Shown piece by piece: positions 16,892 through 27,920 of a stretch of 64,000 nt of DNA. The translations under genes were made by a program, and so were the position numbers. The notes below the pieces were generated by a model, which did no database searches, was not told where the DNA came from, and saw only the letters and a list, made by a program, of their open reading frames with translations. The stretch is from Fusobacteriales bacterium (GTDB lineage: Bacteria; Fusobacteriota; Fusobacteriia; Fusobacteriales; Fusobacteriaceae): the NCBI GenBank assembly GCA_020063625.1, contig JAICDD010000001.1, positions 124,001-188,000 of the forward strand, in the 5' to 3' direction. The first letter of the stretch is position 1. Every line of letters begins with the position of its first letter.

Positions 16892-19489
16892 TTATAGATT
16901 TTCATTTAATATTTTTCTTGCTAATTCTAATGCATCAGTAACTTTATCTCCGTCTGGACCTCCAGCTTGTGCAAAATCCGGTCTTCCTCCACCTTTTCCA
17001 CCAGCTACTTCAGCTATTTTTCTTACTAAATCTCCTGCTTTTACTTTATTTGTTAAATCTTTTGTTACTCCTACTGCAAATACAGCTTTATTATTATTTG
17101 TTCCTAATACTACTATACATGAATTTAATTTTTCTTTTGCTTTATCTACTATTTCTCTTAATTCTCCAGCTTCCTTATTTTTAAAAGCTTTTAATAGTAC
17201 TTTTACTCCATTTATCTCTTCTATTTCATCAAATAAACTATTTGCTTCATATGTTGCTAATCTTGATTTTGCTACTTCTAATTCTTTTGTTAATTCTTTT
17301 TGAGTTTCAATTAATTTAATTATTTTATCCTCTATATGATTTATATCTGTTTTTAATAATTCTGCTACTTTTAATATTTCTCTTTCCATTTCATTTACTA
17401 CTTCAAAACTTTTATATCCTGTAGTAGCTTCTATTCTTCTAACTCCAGCAGCAATTCCAGATTCATGCAAAATATTAAATAGTCCAATTTCTCCTGTTCT
17501 ATCTACATGTGTTCCTCCACATAGCTCCATTGAAAATTCATCTACTGATACCACTCTTACTATATCACCATATTTATCTCCAAATAAAGCCATAGCTCCT
17601 TTTTCTTTTGCTGCTTCCATATCCATATATTCTATTTTTACTTCAAGATTTTCAAATATTTTTTTATTTACAATTCTTTCTACTTCTTCTACTTGCTCTC
17701 TTGTAAGTCCCTCATAATGTGTAAAGTCAAATCTAAGTCTATCTTCTGATACAAGTGACCCTGCTTGATTTACATGCTCTCCTACAACTTCTTTTAAAGC
17801 TTCATGTAATAAATGTGTTGCTGTATGATTTCTCTTTATAGAATCTCTTTTTTCTTTGTCTACTTTTAAAACAAGTTCATTTCCTTTTTCTACTTGTCCC
17901 TCTTCTACTTCAACTACATGTAAATAAATATCTTTTCTTTTTTGTACATCTATTACTTTTCCTTTAAAATTATTTCCTGTTATTATACCACTATCAGATA
18001 CTTGTCCTCCTGATTCAGCATAAAATACAGTTTTATCAAAAATAATTTGTAATTTATTATCTTCTAATTCTTGTATATCATATACAATAGCTTTGGTTTC
18101 TAATAAATCATATCCTTCAAAATTTGTTTTACCATATTTATCATAGAATTTTTCAATAAATTCATCTTGACCTTCTTCTTTAATAACTTCTCTACTGTTT
18201 CTAGCTCTATTTTTTTGTTCTTCCATTTTTTCATTAAATTCATCAACACTTACTTCTATTCCGTGTTCTACAGCTATTTCTTCTGTTAATTCAAATGGAA
18301 ATCCATATGTGTCATAAAGTTTAAATACTGTCTCTGCATCAAATTTTGTTTTTCCTTGTGATTTTAATTTTTCGATTTCTTGTGTTGCTATTTCTATCCC
18401 TTGGTCAAGAGTTTTTGAGAATTTTTCTTCTTCTATTTCTATTACTTTTTTTACATGCTCTTTTGTTTTTTCTAATTCAGGATAAGCTCCTTTCATTAAA
18501 TCAACAACAAAATCTACTAATTTATATAAGAAATTATCTTTTATATTTAACAATCTTCCATGTCTTACTGCTCTTCTTAAAATTCTTCTAAGTACATACC
18601 CTCTTCCTTCATTTGAAGGTAATACTCCATCAGATATTAAGAAAATAATTGCTCTTATATGGTCTGTTATTACTTTTAAAGAAAAATCTATTTTTTCACT
18701 TTGTTTATATTTTACATTTGCTATTTCTGCTATTTTTTCTAAAATAGGAAATAATAAATCTGTTTCAAATGTTGTATGAGTTTTATTTAAAGCTGCTGTA
18801 AGTCTTTCAAGTCCTGCTCCTGTATCTATATTTTTCTTTGGAAGTGGTTCTAAACTACCATCTTCTAATCTATTATATTCTGTAAATACAAGGTTCCAAA
18901 TTTCTAAATATCTATCACAATCACATCCTACTCCACATGTAGGACTATCACACCCAAATTCTTCTCCCATATCTACATATATTTCACTACATGGTCCACA
19001 ACTTCCAGTAGGTCCTGCTGCCCAAAAGTTATCTTCTTCTCCAAGTCTTACTATTTTTTCAGCTGGTATTCCTACTACTTCTTGCCATATTTTAGCTGTT
19101 TCATCATCTTCATTAAATACTGACACCCATAATTTTTCTTTATCAAATTTTAATACTTCTGTTACAAATTCCCATGACCATTCTATAGCTTCTCTTTTAA
19201 AATAATCTCCAAAAGAAAAGTTTCCTAACATTTCAAAAAATGTATGATGTCTAGCTGTTCTTCCTACATTTTCAAGGTCATTTGTTCTTATACATTTTTG
19301 ATAAGTTGTTACTCTTGGATATGGAGCTTCTTTTTGACCTAAAAAGAAAGGTTTAAAAGGTACCATTCCTGCAACAGTTAATAAAAGTGTCGGATCATCA
19401 GGTATAAGTGATGCACTCTCAAAGTGCTTATGCGTTTTATCTTTAAAAAACTCAATAAATTTACTCCTAATTTCATTTCCAGTAAGCAT
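16892..19489 (-). CDS. alaS: Alanyl-tRNA synthetase
   Basis: 865 residues, full length. The N-terminal class II core begins N-E-I-R-S-K-F-I-E-F-F and has R-T-N-D-L-E-N-V-G-R-T and G-A-G-L-E-R. The editing domain carries H-T-A-T-H near 560 and the zinc motif C-G-G-T-H near 665. The C-terminal C-Ala domain ends with G-K-G-G-G-R-P-D-F-A-Q-A-G-G. First gene of the operon alaS-ruvX-secD-secF-wHTH. Confidence 0.97.
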   Translation of the reverse strand: MLTGNEIRSKFIEFFKDKTHKHFESASLIPDDPTLLLTVAGMVPFKPFFLGQKEAPYPRVTTYQKCIRTNDLENVGRTARHHTFFEMLGNFSFGDYFKREAIEWSWEFVTEVLKFDKEKLWVSVFNEDDETAKIWQEVVGIPAEKIVRLGEEDNFWAAGPTGSCGPCSEIYVDMGEEFGCDSPTCGVGCDCDRYLEIWNLVFTEYNRLEDGSLEPLPKKNIDTGAGLERLTAALNKTHTTFETDLLFPILEKIAEIANVKYKQSEKIDFSLKVITDHIRAIIFLISDGVLPSNEGRGYVLRRILRRAVRHGRLLNIKDNFLYKLVDFVVDLMKGAYPELEKTKEHVKKVIEIEEEKFSKTLDQGIEIATQEIEKLKSQGKTKFDAETVFKLYDTYGFPFELTEEIAVEHGIEVSVDEFNEKMEEQKNRARNSREVIKEEGQDEFIEKFYDKYGKTNFEGYDLLETKAIVYDIQELEDNKLQIIFDKTVFYAESGGQVSDSGIITGNNFKGKVIDVQKRKDIYLHVVEVEEGQVEKGNELVLKVDKEKRDSIKRNHTATHLLHEALKEVVGEHVNQAGSLVSEDRLRFDFTHYEGLTREQVEEVERIVNKKIFENLEVKIEYMDMEAAKEKGAMALFGDKYGDIVRVVSVDEFSMELCGGTHVDRTGEIGLFNILHESGIAAGVRRIEATTGYKSFEVVNEMEREILKVAELLKTDINHIEDKIIKLIETQKELTKELEVAKSRLATYEANSLFDEIEEINGVKVLLKAFKNKEAGELREIVDKAKEKLNSCIVVLGTNNNKAVFAVGVTKDLTNKVKAGDLVRKIAEVAGGKGGGRPDFAQAGGPDGDKVTDALELARKILNENL

Positions 19490-19535
19490 TTTTTTCTATC
19501 ACCTCAATTAAAATTGTTAATGGATTAACAAAAAT

Positions 19536-19564
19536 ATAATATATATTTTCTGCTATATTGTCAA
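19536..19564 (-). promoter_or_regulatory. alaS promoter
   Basis: -35 TTGACA (19564-19559), 17-nt spacer, -10 TATTAT (19541-19536). It lies just downstream of the lptB stop, so alaS starts its own transcript. Confidence 0.7.
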
Positions 19565-19570
19565 TAAATA

Positions 19571-20296
19571 TTAATCTAATTTAAATTTTTCTCCTAAATA
19601 TACTTTTCTAGCTTGCTCATTTTCTGCTATCTCTTTTGGTGTTCCTTGAATAAAAACTTTTCCTTCAGCCATTATATAAGCTTTTTCTGTTATATTTAAT
19701 GTTTCTCTTACACTATGGTCTGTAATTAAAATTCCTAATCCTCTTTCTTTTAAATATCTTATAATATTTTGTATATCCTCTACTGCTATTGGGTCTACTC
19801 CTGCAAAAGGTTCATCAAGAAGTATAAAATCTGGATTATTAGCAATAGTTCTAGCTATCTCTACTCTTCTTCTTTCACCACCTGATAAGGAATATCCAAA
19901 TGATTTATATACATGTGTTAATTTAAACTCTTCTAAAAGTTCATCTTTTATTGCAAATCTCTCTTTTTTGCTAATATTTCTCATTTCAAGTACTGATAAA
20001 ATATTTTCTTCAACTGTTAGATTTCTAAAAACTGATGGTTCTTGAGCTAAATAACCTATTCCAAGTCTAGCTCTTTTATACATTGGATATTTAGTAATAT
20101 CTTTTTCATTAAAATATACTATTCCTGATTCTGGTTTTACTATCCCCACTATCATATAAAAAGTTGTAGTTTTCCCTGCTCCATTTGGTCCTAGAAGTCC
20201 AACAATTTCACCTTTTTTTACTTCTAAGCTTACTCCATTTACAACTTTTCTTTTTTTATATATTTTTACTAAATCTTGAGCTGCTATACTTTTCAT
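19571..20296 (-). CDS. lptB: LPS export ABC transporter ATPase LptB
   Basis: 241 residues, the normal LptB length. Walker [10 protein letters not shown] near residue 38, Q-loop A-Q-E-P-S, signature S-L-S-G-G-E-R-R-R, Walker [14 protein letters not shown], and the LptB-typical I-T-D-H-S-V-R-E-T. Powers extraction of LPS by LptF/G. Start ATG overlaps the stop of the LptC-like gene (ATGA). Confidence 0.95.
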   Translation of the reverse strand: MKSIAAQDLVKIYKKRKVVNGVSLEVKKGEIVGLLGPNGAGKTTTFYMIVGIVKPESGIVYFNEKDITKYPMYKRARLGIGYLAQEPSVFRNLTVEENILSVLEMRNISKKERFAIKDELLEEFKLTHVYKSFGYSLSGGERRRVEIARTIANNPDFILLDEPFAGVDPIAVEDIQNIIRYLKERGLGILITDHSVRETLNITEKAYIMAEGKVFIQGTPKEIAENEQARKVYLGEKFKLD

Positions 20297-23200
20297 TGTA
20301 TATCTCCTACAATCTCTATTTTATTATTTTTTCTATCTCCAATATATTCTATCTCTTTTTCTATATCTTCAAATTTATATTTTATTTTAAATCTAAATTC
20401 ATCATCTAATATATTTTTATTCATATCTATTTTTTCTATATTTTTAAATTCATAAATTAATTCTGGATTTTCAATTATTAATTTATCTTCTACTATCTCT
20501 AATTTTGTTTTTAATATTTTTTCATAAAGATAGCTATTTTTACTTTGTTTTTCTACTTCTACAACATATTCTTTTTTTACTTCTGTATCATAAAGCTTAT
20601 AATTTGCTGTAAGTATTATTATCTCATTATTTGCTAAATATTTTGGATGTTTTACTTCTCCATATTTAGAGATAATATTTTCATTGCTACTACTCCACAC
20701 TATTATAACATTTCCATCTCTTTTTTTTAAGTCTATACTTTTTATTTTTTCATCCAATATTTTTGGAATATCTATTTTTTCTATAGTTTTATTAATTATT
20801 TCTATATTTTTCTTTTCAGTTTCTTCTTTATTTTTTTTCTGTTCTAATGTTTCTATATCAAATGTAAATGCTATATTTCCTTTACCATATAGCTTATTTT
20901 GTTTTAAATCATACACTCCAGAGTCAGCTAATATCTTAGTATCTCCTTTATAAGATATCACATTTCCATTAAGGTCAATTTTATCAATATTATTATTAAA
21001 AACAGCCTCATCTGCTCTAGTATTTACATCTCCTGTTTCTTTACTTATATTAAATATTTTTACATTTTCTTTCATTTTTGCTATTTCATTATTTATATCA
21101 AACTCTAAATTTTGAGAAGATATTTTATCTGTTTTATCTATTTCTAATATTGATTCTCCAGTTGAAAAAACAGTTTTTTCAAGATTATCTAACTCTATAT
21201 AATTAGAATTTAAATATAAATTTTTATAATAAAAATCTACTTTATCTTTTATTTCCGCTCTAGTAAGTTGTTGATTTTCATTTTCAGTAGTAAAATATAT
21301 TTTTGCTGTTTCTCCTTGAAAATTGATAATATTTTTTGTTTTTTCATCTACAATTTTAGCATCTAATCCATCATAAAAATTAAACTCATTTTTATCATAT
21401 TCTCCATAAATATAATTTCCTTTAATAATATCTCCATTAGTTGAAGTAAATAAAGGATTTTCACCCTCTACAATTTTTTTATCTAAATTTATCTTAGCAT
21501 TATCTAAGGTAATTGTTAAGTTATCTTTTTTAAAAATTATAGGTTCTGGTGAATCAATATATTCTGTTAATCTATAATAAATCATATTATTTGTTGATAT
21601 CTCAATATTATCTTTTTTATATTTTACATTTTTATTTAAATATGCAATATCATTTTCTATATCATATTTTATTTTATCACTAAAAATTTTACTTTCTTGA
21701 TTATCTCCAATAAAATTAGTTCCTATAAATTGATTAGAATTTAAATCTATTTCTCCATTATATATTTCACCGTTTATTTTTTCATCTTTTGATGAAATAT
21801 ACGCTTTTACTGGTAATTCTATTACTTGATTTTCATTGCTATATACAGCTTTTTCTGTATAAGCTATATAATTATCATATGTTATCTCTATATTGTTTTC
21901 TAATAACATATCATTTGTTTCTTGAAAATATAATCCATTTTTAGCTTTAAATTGTATATTCTCTTTTATATTTTCTCCATCTATATTTTCTAAAGATAAT
22001 TTATTATTTTCTAATTCATATCTATACTTTAAAAAATCAATATCAAACTCTTTATCTTTAAAATTTGATTTTTCACTACTTTCTAAAATTTTATCAGTAT
22101 CATTATATATTGCATTTTTCCCTATAAGTTTACCTTTTTCATTAATCAATACATACTCATTTGGAATATATATTATATTTTCATCATACATCTCTATTTT
22201 ATTAGTTTTTAAATTGTACTCATCATTTTCTATATTTACGTTATTTTCTAATATATATTTTTTATTACTATAATTAATAAAAATATTATCACTTGTAGCT
22301 TTATTATTTTCATTAATTACAGTTATATTTTCTGCATTTCCTTTTTCACTACTAGAATTATAATTTAATTTCTCACCATATATTTCTATTCCATTATTTT
22401 TTTCTATTAATTCAAATCTATTAGATACTTGAAATTCTGAGTTATTTAAGTTATATTCTGCTATAGTTGAAGTTAAATCATAGTTTTCAAACTCTGCTTT
22501 TAATTTATTTCCTGTTAATAATAATTTTTTAGTTTCTTCATTATAAACAACTTTATCACTAAAAATTTTATTATTCTCTTTATTTATAATAATATTATCA
22601 TATAAATATAACTCTTTTGAATCTGTAAAAGCTTCTCCATTATCAGCTATAAAACTAAACTCTTCATAATTTCCATGTATTTCTCCACTCATAATTAAAT
22701 GTTCAGTATTTAAATTGTATTCTAGTTTACTCATTTCTAAATTTTTGGTATTATCATATATTTTTACATCTTTTTCAGCTACAAGATTTTGAATTATATT
22801 ATCATATTCAAATTTTTTAGCTGTAAGAGTATAATTATCTATTTCTAATTTATATGCTAAATCACTTGTTAATTTTTCTTTTTCAAGATCATAGTTTAAT
22901 TTTGTGAATCTTCCTATTAGCATTTTTTCTTGTGATTTATAATTTATTATTATATTTCCTACTATTTCTAAATTTTGATTTTTTTCAGAATAAATAGCTC
23001 TATCCGCATATATTATAGAATCACCACGATAAATTTTAACATTTCCTATTAATTCAAAATATGAAAACTCAGAATTTGTTTTAAAAGTATCAGATATTAA
23101 CTTTAGATCTTCTTCTTTATTGATAGCTGTTACTTTTCTATTTCCAATAATTGTTTCAGATTTTGCTAGATATTTTATCTCTTCTGTTTCTAATTCCCAA

Positions 23201-23517
23201 CCATTTTCACTATTAGTTCCTTTTATATTTCCTCTAAGGAGCATATCACTATTTTTATCTATTTCTGCTTTATTTCCTTTTAAAATACTATTTTTAAAAT
23301 AAGCTAAAGTTCTTTCAAATATCTGTTTTTTACTAACAGATTCATTTGTTTGAATTTCTGCTTCAATTTTATAGTTGTCAAATTTATATGTAATATTAGT
23401 TGTTTTTATATCATTATTAAACTCTATTTTTATCTCTTTTTCTTGTTTTATATATGTATTATAGATAAAAAATATTAGTAATAATAATATAAATAGATTT
23501 AAACCTTTTTTTAACAT
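20293..23517 (-). CDS. Giant LptC/LptA-like periplasmic LPS bridge protein
   Basis: 1074 residues, several times longer than E. coli LptC or LptA (each about 190). One N-terminal membrane anchor (5-22), then about 850 residues of short alternating strands with recurrent patterns such as I-x-A-D-x-A-x-Y-S/N, x-L-E/Y-x-x-G-N-I/V and S-D-K-V-x-Y, the hallmark of the OstA/LptA beta-jellyroll. Residues about 900-985 ([15 protein letters not shown], then L-T-A-N-Y) resemble an atrophied bacterial Ig-like domain. Adjacent to lptB, so it is the expected LptC, and it is long enough to supply the LptA bridge as well; no separate lptA is in the window. The promoter region is the mosaic repeat block 1. 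Confidence 0.8.
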   Translation of the reverse strand: MLKKGLNLFILLLLIFFIYNTYIKQEKEIKIEFNNDIKTTNITYKFDNYKIEAEIQTNESVSKKQIFERTLAYFKNSILKGNKAEIDKNSDMLLRGNIKGTNSENGWELETEEIKYLAKSETIIGNRKVTAINKEEDLKLISDTFKTNSEFSYFELIGNVKIYRGDSIIYADRAIYSEKNQNLEIVGNIIINYKSQEKMLIGRFTKLNYDLEKEKLTSDLAYKLEIDNYTLTAKKFEYDNIIQNLVAEKDVKIYDNTKNLEMSKLEYNLNTEHLIMSGEIHGNYEEFSFIADNGEAFTDSKELYLYDNIIINKENNKIFSDKVVYNEETKKLLLTGNKLKAEFENYDLTSTIAEYNLNNSEFQVSNRFELIEKNNGIEIYGEKLNYNSSSEKGNAENITVINENNKATSDNIFINYSNKKYILENNVNIENDEYNLKTNKIEMYDENIIYIPNEYVLINEKGKLIGKNAIYNDTDKILESSEKSNFKDKEFDIDFLKYRYELENNKLSLENIDGENIKENIQFKAKNGLYFQETNDMLLENNIEITYDNYIAYTEKAVYSNENQVIELPVKAYISSKDEKINGEIYNGEIDLNSNQFIGTNFIGDNQESKIFSDKIKYDIENDIAYLNKNVKYKKDNIEISTNNMIYYRLTEYIDSPEPIIFKKDNLTITLDNAKINLDKKIVEGENPLFTSTNGDIIKGNYIYGEYDKNEFNFYDGLDAKIVDEKTKNIINFQGETAKIYFTTENENQQLTRAEIKDKVDFYYKNLYLNSNYIELDNLEKTVFSTGESILEIDKTDKISSQNLEFDINNEIAKMKENVKIFNISKETGDVNTRADEAVFNNNIDKIDLNGNVISYKGDTKILADSGVYDLKQNKLYGKGNIAFTFDIETLEQKKNKEETEKKNIEIINKTIEKIDIPKILDEKIKSIDLKKRDGNVIIVWSSSNENIISKYGEVKHPKYLANNEIIILTANYKLYDTEVKKEYVVEVEKQSKNSYLYEKILKTKLEIVEDKLIIENPELIYEFKNIEKIDMNKNILDDEFRFKIKYKFEDIEKEIEYIGDRKNNKIEIVGDIQ

Positions 23518-23549
23518 TTTGCCCCCAATAATTTGATTTATATTTTTGA

Positions 23550-24350
23550 GTTACACAAAGAATACTGAGAAAACACTAAGTTTTTTTGAAACCACGGGAT
23601 TCACATGAGATATCTTAGAATTTTGCCACGAATTGCACTGATTTTTTGTTACACAAAGGGCACAGAGAAAAAGCACTAAGGACCACTAAGAAGTTTTGAA
23701 AAATTACTTTAAAACCACAAGATACACACGGGCACAGCTTTCGATATTTTTCTGTGAAAAACATCTTAGATATACACAGGATTTTATCTTGAGTTCATCT
23801 GTGTCTATCACGTGGTTCCAATTATTTTTCTCTTTTCTTTGTGCTGAGTTAAATCCGCGTTTTTCCGTTGCTAAATTTTAATTCTTTTCACTTCTCACTA
23901 CTTACTTCTCACTATTTTTTTATCCTGTGCTTATCTGTGTTAATCTAGTGGTTCCTAGTCTTTTGTCTTTGTGATTCTTTTTTTATCTTTGTGTTCTTTG
24001 TGTAATTTTTTCTATTTCGCCTTTGGCGACTTACTTTTTTAAAGATAAAAAAGTAAGCAAAAAATCTTTGCGCTGGTTTCTACGGATATTGATTTTCTAT
24101 AACTCATTCGCTTTTTCTATGCCTATCTGTGTTAATCTAGTGGTTCCTAGTCTTTTGTCTTTGTATTCTCTTTTCTTCGCGCTAAATTAAATCCGCGTTT
24201 TTCCGTGGCTAACTTTTAATTCTTCTCACTATTTTTTCTATGCCTATCTGTGTCTATCACGTGGTTCCTAGTCTTTTGTCTTTGTGGTTCTAATTTTTCT
24301 ATCTTTGTGTTCTTCGTGTAATTTTTTCTATTTCGCCTTTGGCGACTATC
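23550..24350. repeat. Mosaic repeat block 1 (between mutS and the lptC-like gene)
   Basis: The 837-bp gap is filled with short modules in both orientations. The left part (23582-23690) has GAAACCACGGGATTCACA, CCACGAATTGCAC and a 45-bp unit at 23646-23690 (TTGTTACACAAAG ... GACCACTAAG) that recurs in blocks 2 and 3. The right part carries inverse-orientation modules in tandem: a unit of about 100 bp beginning ATCTGTGT and containing GTGGTTCCTAGTCTTTTGTC occurs at 23933, 24124 (shortened) and 24245. AAATCCGCGTTTTTCCG occurs at 23851 and 24190. Short open frames here are by-products; I see no gene. Confidence 0.85.
24030..24057. repeat. Perfect 12-bp hairpin in repeat block 1
   Basis: CTTACTTTTTTA - AAGA - TAAAAAAGTAAG, preceded by CGCCTTTGGCG. 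The identical hairpin with flanking sequence is found at 29775-29802. Confidence 0.85.
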
Positions 24351-24354
24351 AACT

Positions 24355-26961
24355 CTATTTAACATTTTTTAATTTCATAACTATTTCATTTAAATAATTC
24401 ATAGCTTGTATTGGTGTAGTGTTATTTATATCAATATTTTCAATATATTTTGTTATTTCAAGAATATTTTCTGGAATAACTTCTTTTATTTCTACAATTT
24501 TTTCAGGCTCAATCTCTATTTCTTCTTTTACCCCACCAAAAAGTGCAAGTTGTGTTCCTTTTATTTTTTTCTCTATTAAAGCTCTTCTATCTTCTAGTGT
24601 TCTCAATATTTTTTTTGAATTTTCTAATATTTCATTTGGAAGTCCTGCAAGTCTAGCTACTTCTATTCCATAAGACTTATCTGCTCCACCTTTTACTATT
24701 TTTCTTAGAAATATAACACTATCATCTGTTTCTTTTACTTCTATTCTATAATTAATTACATTTTTATATTTATTTTCTAACTCTGTAAGTTCGTGATAAT
24801 GTGTTGCAAATATAGTTTTTGCTTTAACATTATCATGTATATACTCAGTAATAGAGGTAGCTATTGATATTCCATCAAATGTAGAAGTTCCTCTTCCTAC
24901 TTCGTCAAGTATAATGAAAGAGTTTTCTGTAGCATTATTCATAATATTTGCTACTTCACTCATCTCTACCATAAATGTAGACTGTCCACTTACAAGGTCA
25001 TCACTAGCTCCTATTCTAGTAAATATTTTATCTACTATTCCTATATTTGCATAATCTGCTGGTACATATGCACCCATTTGAGCTAATATTAAAATTAGTG
25101 CTACTTGTTTCATATACGTAGATTTTCCAGCCATATTAGGCCCTGTAAGAATTATCAAACTTTTTTCCCTATCAAAATATACATCATTTGCAATAAAATC
25201 TTCATCTACTAAAAGTTTTTCAACAATAGGGTGTCTTCCCTCTTTTATTTCTATATTATACTCAGTATTTAGTTCTGGTTTAATATAGTTATTTTTTATT
25301 GCAACTGATGCAAGAGATATTATTACATCTAAATAACTTATATCATTAGCTACTTGTTGTAATAAATTCTTCTCTTTTCTTATTTTTTCGCTAATATTTT
25401 TAAATAATTCATATTCTAAATTTTCTATTTTATCTTTTGCATTAATTATTTTATTTTCTATTTCTTTTAATTCCTCAGTAATATATCTTTCAGCATTTGA
25501 TAAAGTTTGTTTTCTAATATATGTGTCTGGTACCATATCTATATTTGATTTTGTTACTTCTAAAAAATAACCAAATACTTTATTGTATTTGATTTTCATA
25601 TTTTTTATACCAGTTTTTTCTCTTTCTCTTGCTTCAATGTTTATTATTATCTCTTTTGCATTTTTAGAAATTTTTCTAAGCTCATCAAGCTCTTTATCTA
25701 TACCATCTTTTATAATTCCACCCTCTCTTATTGAAAAAGGTGGCTCTTCTACTATTGTATTTTCAATTAATTTATATAAATAATCTAATTTTTCTATATC
25801 TATTTTAATTATTTTATCATTATTTAATATTTTAGCTATTTCTATTGCTGATATTATTGATTTTTTTAACGCTATAAGGTCTCTTCCATTTTCTGTACCA
25901 AGTATTATTTTTCCTATAAGTCTCTCTATATCATATATATTTTTTAAATTTTCTTTTATTTCTTCTCTTTTAATAATATCTTCTATAAAAAAAGTCACAT
26001 CATTTTGTCTTTTTTTAATTTTCTCAATATTTGTAAGCGGATTTTTTATAAATTTTTTTAATAATCTAGAACCCATAGCTGTTTTACATTCATCAAGTAC
26101 CCAAACTAAAGTTCCTATACTATTTTTATCACTACTAAAAAGTTCTAGATTTTTTTGAGTAGCTACATTTAGTTCCATATATTCTACTCTATTTTCATAA
26201 CTAAGTTTTGTTATTGGCAACTCATTATATTTATGCAATTCTAAAGCGTATTTTAAAATAATACCACTAGCTTCAATAGCTAAAGGTTTATCATCTATCC
26301 CAAAACTTTCTAAAGATACTACATTAAAATACTCTTTTAATAATTCTTCTGAACTTTTTAATCTATTTACAATAGTATAATTTATATCATTTATTTCCAA
26401 AAATTTATCTAATTCATTTTTTATTTCATTATAACTTTCTTCTTCTATTAAAATCTCTTTTGGTGAAATTTTATATATTTCATTTAAAACCTTTGTTTTT
26501 TCTATTTCAAAAGTTTTAAATTCACCTGTTGTAATATCTAAATAACTTATTCCTGCTAATTTTTCTTTTATAATTAATGATAATAAATAGTTATTACTTT
26601 TTTCATCTAAAAAATCTGTATCTATAACAGTACCAGGAGTAATTATTTTTACTACTTCTCTTTTTACTATTCCTTTTGCTTGTTTCGGGTCTTCTACCTG
26701 CTCACAAATTGCTACTTTATATCCTTTATTTACTAATTTTGATATATAACTAGCGGCAGAATGAAAAGGAACTCCTGCCATTGGAATATCTACACCTTTT
26801 TCTTTATTACGAGATGTAAGTGTAAGACCTAACTCTTTTGATACTATTACAGCATCATCAAAAAACATCTCATAAAAATCTCCCAATCTAAAAAAAAGTA
26901 TATTATCTTTATTTTCTGATTTTATCTGCTTATATTGCTTCATTAATGGAGTTTCCGCCAT
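24355..26961 (-). CDS. mutS: DNA mismatch repair protein MutS
   Basis: 868 residues. Mismatch-reading motif G-D-F-Y-E-M-F (Phe29, Glu31), domain II-III region, then the ATPase with Walker A G-P-N-M-A-G-K-S-T-Y-M-K-Q, D-D-L-V-S-G-Q-S-T-F-M-V-E-M and D-E-V-G-R-G-T-S-T-F-D-G, and the His-containing T-H-Y-H-E-L. The C-terminal tail resembles the tetramer/beta-clamp region. Recognises mismatches. Last gene of an nrdG-like - dusB - mutS series; its 3' end runs straight into repeat block 1 with no classical terminator seen. Confidence 0.97.
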   Translation of the reverse strand: MAETPLMKQYKQIKSENKDNILFFRLGDFYEMFFDDAVIVSKELGLTLTSRNKEKGVDIPMAGVPFHSAASYISKLVNKGYKVAICEQVEDPKQAKGIVKREVVKIITPGTVIDTDFLDEKSNNYLLSLIIKEKLAGISYLDITTGEFKTFEIEKTKVLNEIYKISPKEILIEEESYNEIKNELDKFLEINDINYTIVNRLKSSEELLKEYFNVVSLESFGIDDKPLAIEASGIILKYALELHKYNELPITKLSYENRVEYMELNVATQKNLELFSSDKNSIGTLVWVLDECKTAMGSRLLKKFIKNPLTNIEKIKKRQNDVTFFIEDIIKREEIKENLKNIYDIERLIGKIILGTENGRDLIALKKSIISAIEIAKILNNDKIIKIDIEKLDYLYKLIENTIVEEPPFSIREGGIIKDGIDKELDELRKISKNAKEIIINIEAREREKTGIKNMKIKYNKVFGYFLEVTKSNIDMVPDTYIRKQTLSNAERYITEELKEIENKIINAKDKIENLEYELFKNISEKIRKEKNLLQQVANDISYLDVIISLASVAIKNNYIKPELNTEYNIEIKEGRHPIVEKLLVDEDFIANDVYFDREKSLIILTGPNMAGKSTYMKQVALILILAQMGAYVPADYANIGIVDKIFTRIGASDDLVSGQSTFMVEMSEVANIMNNATENSFIILDEVGRGTSTFDGISIATSITEYIHDNVKAKTIFATHYHELTELENKYKNVINYRIEVKETDDSVIFLRKIVKGGADKSYGIEVARLAGLPNEILENSKKILRTLEDRRALIEKKIKGTQLALFGGVKEEIEIEPEKIVEIKEVIPENILEITKYIENIDINNTTPIQAMNYLNEIVMKLKNVK

Positions 26962-26963
26962 AA

Positions 26964-27905
26964 TTAATCCTCTTTCTGTAATAATTTAAACTCTTCTAAT
27001 TTATCTAATAGTTCATCATAATTTTCAATATGATTAATTTCATTTTTAAATTTTGTTGCATTTTTCATTCCTTTTATATACCAACATAAGTGTTTTCTTA
27101 TCTCATAATAAAAAGGTTTATCTATATATTCTCTAGCATAATTAACATGCTTAATTGCCATATTTATCTTATCTAATTTAGTAGGATTAGTTTTTACTTC
27201 TCCAAATTCTAATTTTTCTCTTATTTGCTTAATAAGCCAAGGATTTCCAAATATACCTCTAGCTAACATTATTCCATCTACATTTGAATAATTTATTTTT
27301 TCTATTGCATCTTCTGCTGTAAAAATATCTCCATTTCCAATTACTGGTATATTTACTTTTGATTTTATATCTTTTATAATACTCCAATCAGCAGTTCCAC
27401 TATACATTTGCTCCCTTGTACGACCATGTATAGTTATATGACTTAATCCTAATTCTTCTGCTAATTTAGCAAAAAATAGTGGGTCTTTACTATCTTTATA
27501 ACCCACTCTTATTTTTATACTTAATTTTGTTTCATCTTTTAGTGCATTTTTTATAGTTGTTAATAATTTTTTTACATGTTCTTTGTCCTCTAAAAGTGCC
27601 GAACCATAACCATTTTTTGTTATTTTAGGCATAGGACAACCCATATTTATATCAATATTCTTTACACCTTTTTCTTCTAAAAAAAGTGCTGTCTCTTTCA
27701 TTAATTCAATATCTCTACCAAACATTTGAACTCCATCATTTTCATGAAGTCTAAGCATAACATCTACTGTTTTTTTATTTCCCATTTGTACAGCATTTAC
27801 ACTTACCATTTCAGTAAACATAAGGTCAGGATGAAATTCATTTAAAATCTTTCTATATATATAATCTGTAACCCCTGCAATAGGTGCTATATAGATTTTT
27901 TTCAT
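26964..27905 (-). CDS. dusB: tRNA-dihydrouridine synthase (DusB family)
   Basis: 313 residues. FMN TIM barrel with A-P-I-A-G-V-T at the start, N-M-G-C-P-M-P-K-I-T-K (catalytic Cys), S-I-K-I-R-V-G, T-I-H-G-R-T-R-E-Q and V-I-G-N-G-D-I. Reduces uridines in tRNA. Two bp upstream of mutS, so co-transcribed. Confidence 0.93.
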   Translation of the reverse strand: MKKIYIAPIAGVTDYIYRKILNEFHPDLMFTEMVSVNAVQMGNKKTVDVMLRLHENDGVQMFGRDIELMKETALFLEEKGVKNIDINMGCPMPKITKNGYGSALLEDKEHVKKLLTTIKNALKDETKLSIKIRVGYKDSKDPLFFAKLAEELGLSHITIHGRTREQMYSGTADWSIIKDIKSKVNIPVIGNGDIFTAEDAIEKINYSNVDGIMLARGIFGNPWLIKQIREKLEFGEVKTNPTKLDKINMAIKHVNYAREYIDKPFYYEIRKHLCWYIKGMKNATKFKNEINHIENYDELLDKLEEFKLLQKED

Positions 27906-27920
27906 TTAATAAACCTCTTT

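Noticed and set aside
23696-23881. 61-codon open frame in repeat block 1
   Set aside because: Composed of repeat modules and their hairpins; no RBS and no homologous frame kept in the other blocks.
23520-24354. CRISPR array
   Set aside because: Repeats are irregular in length and spacing, occur in both orientations, have no unique spacers of constant size and no cas genes nearby.
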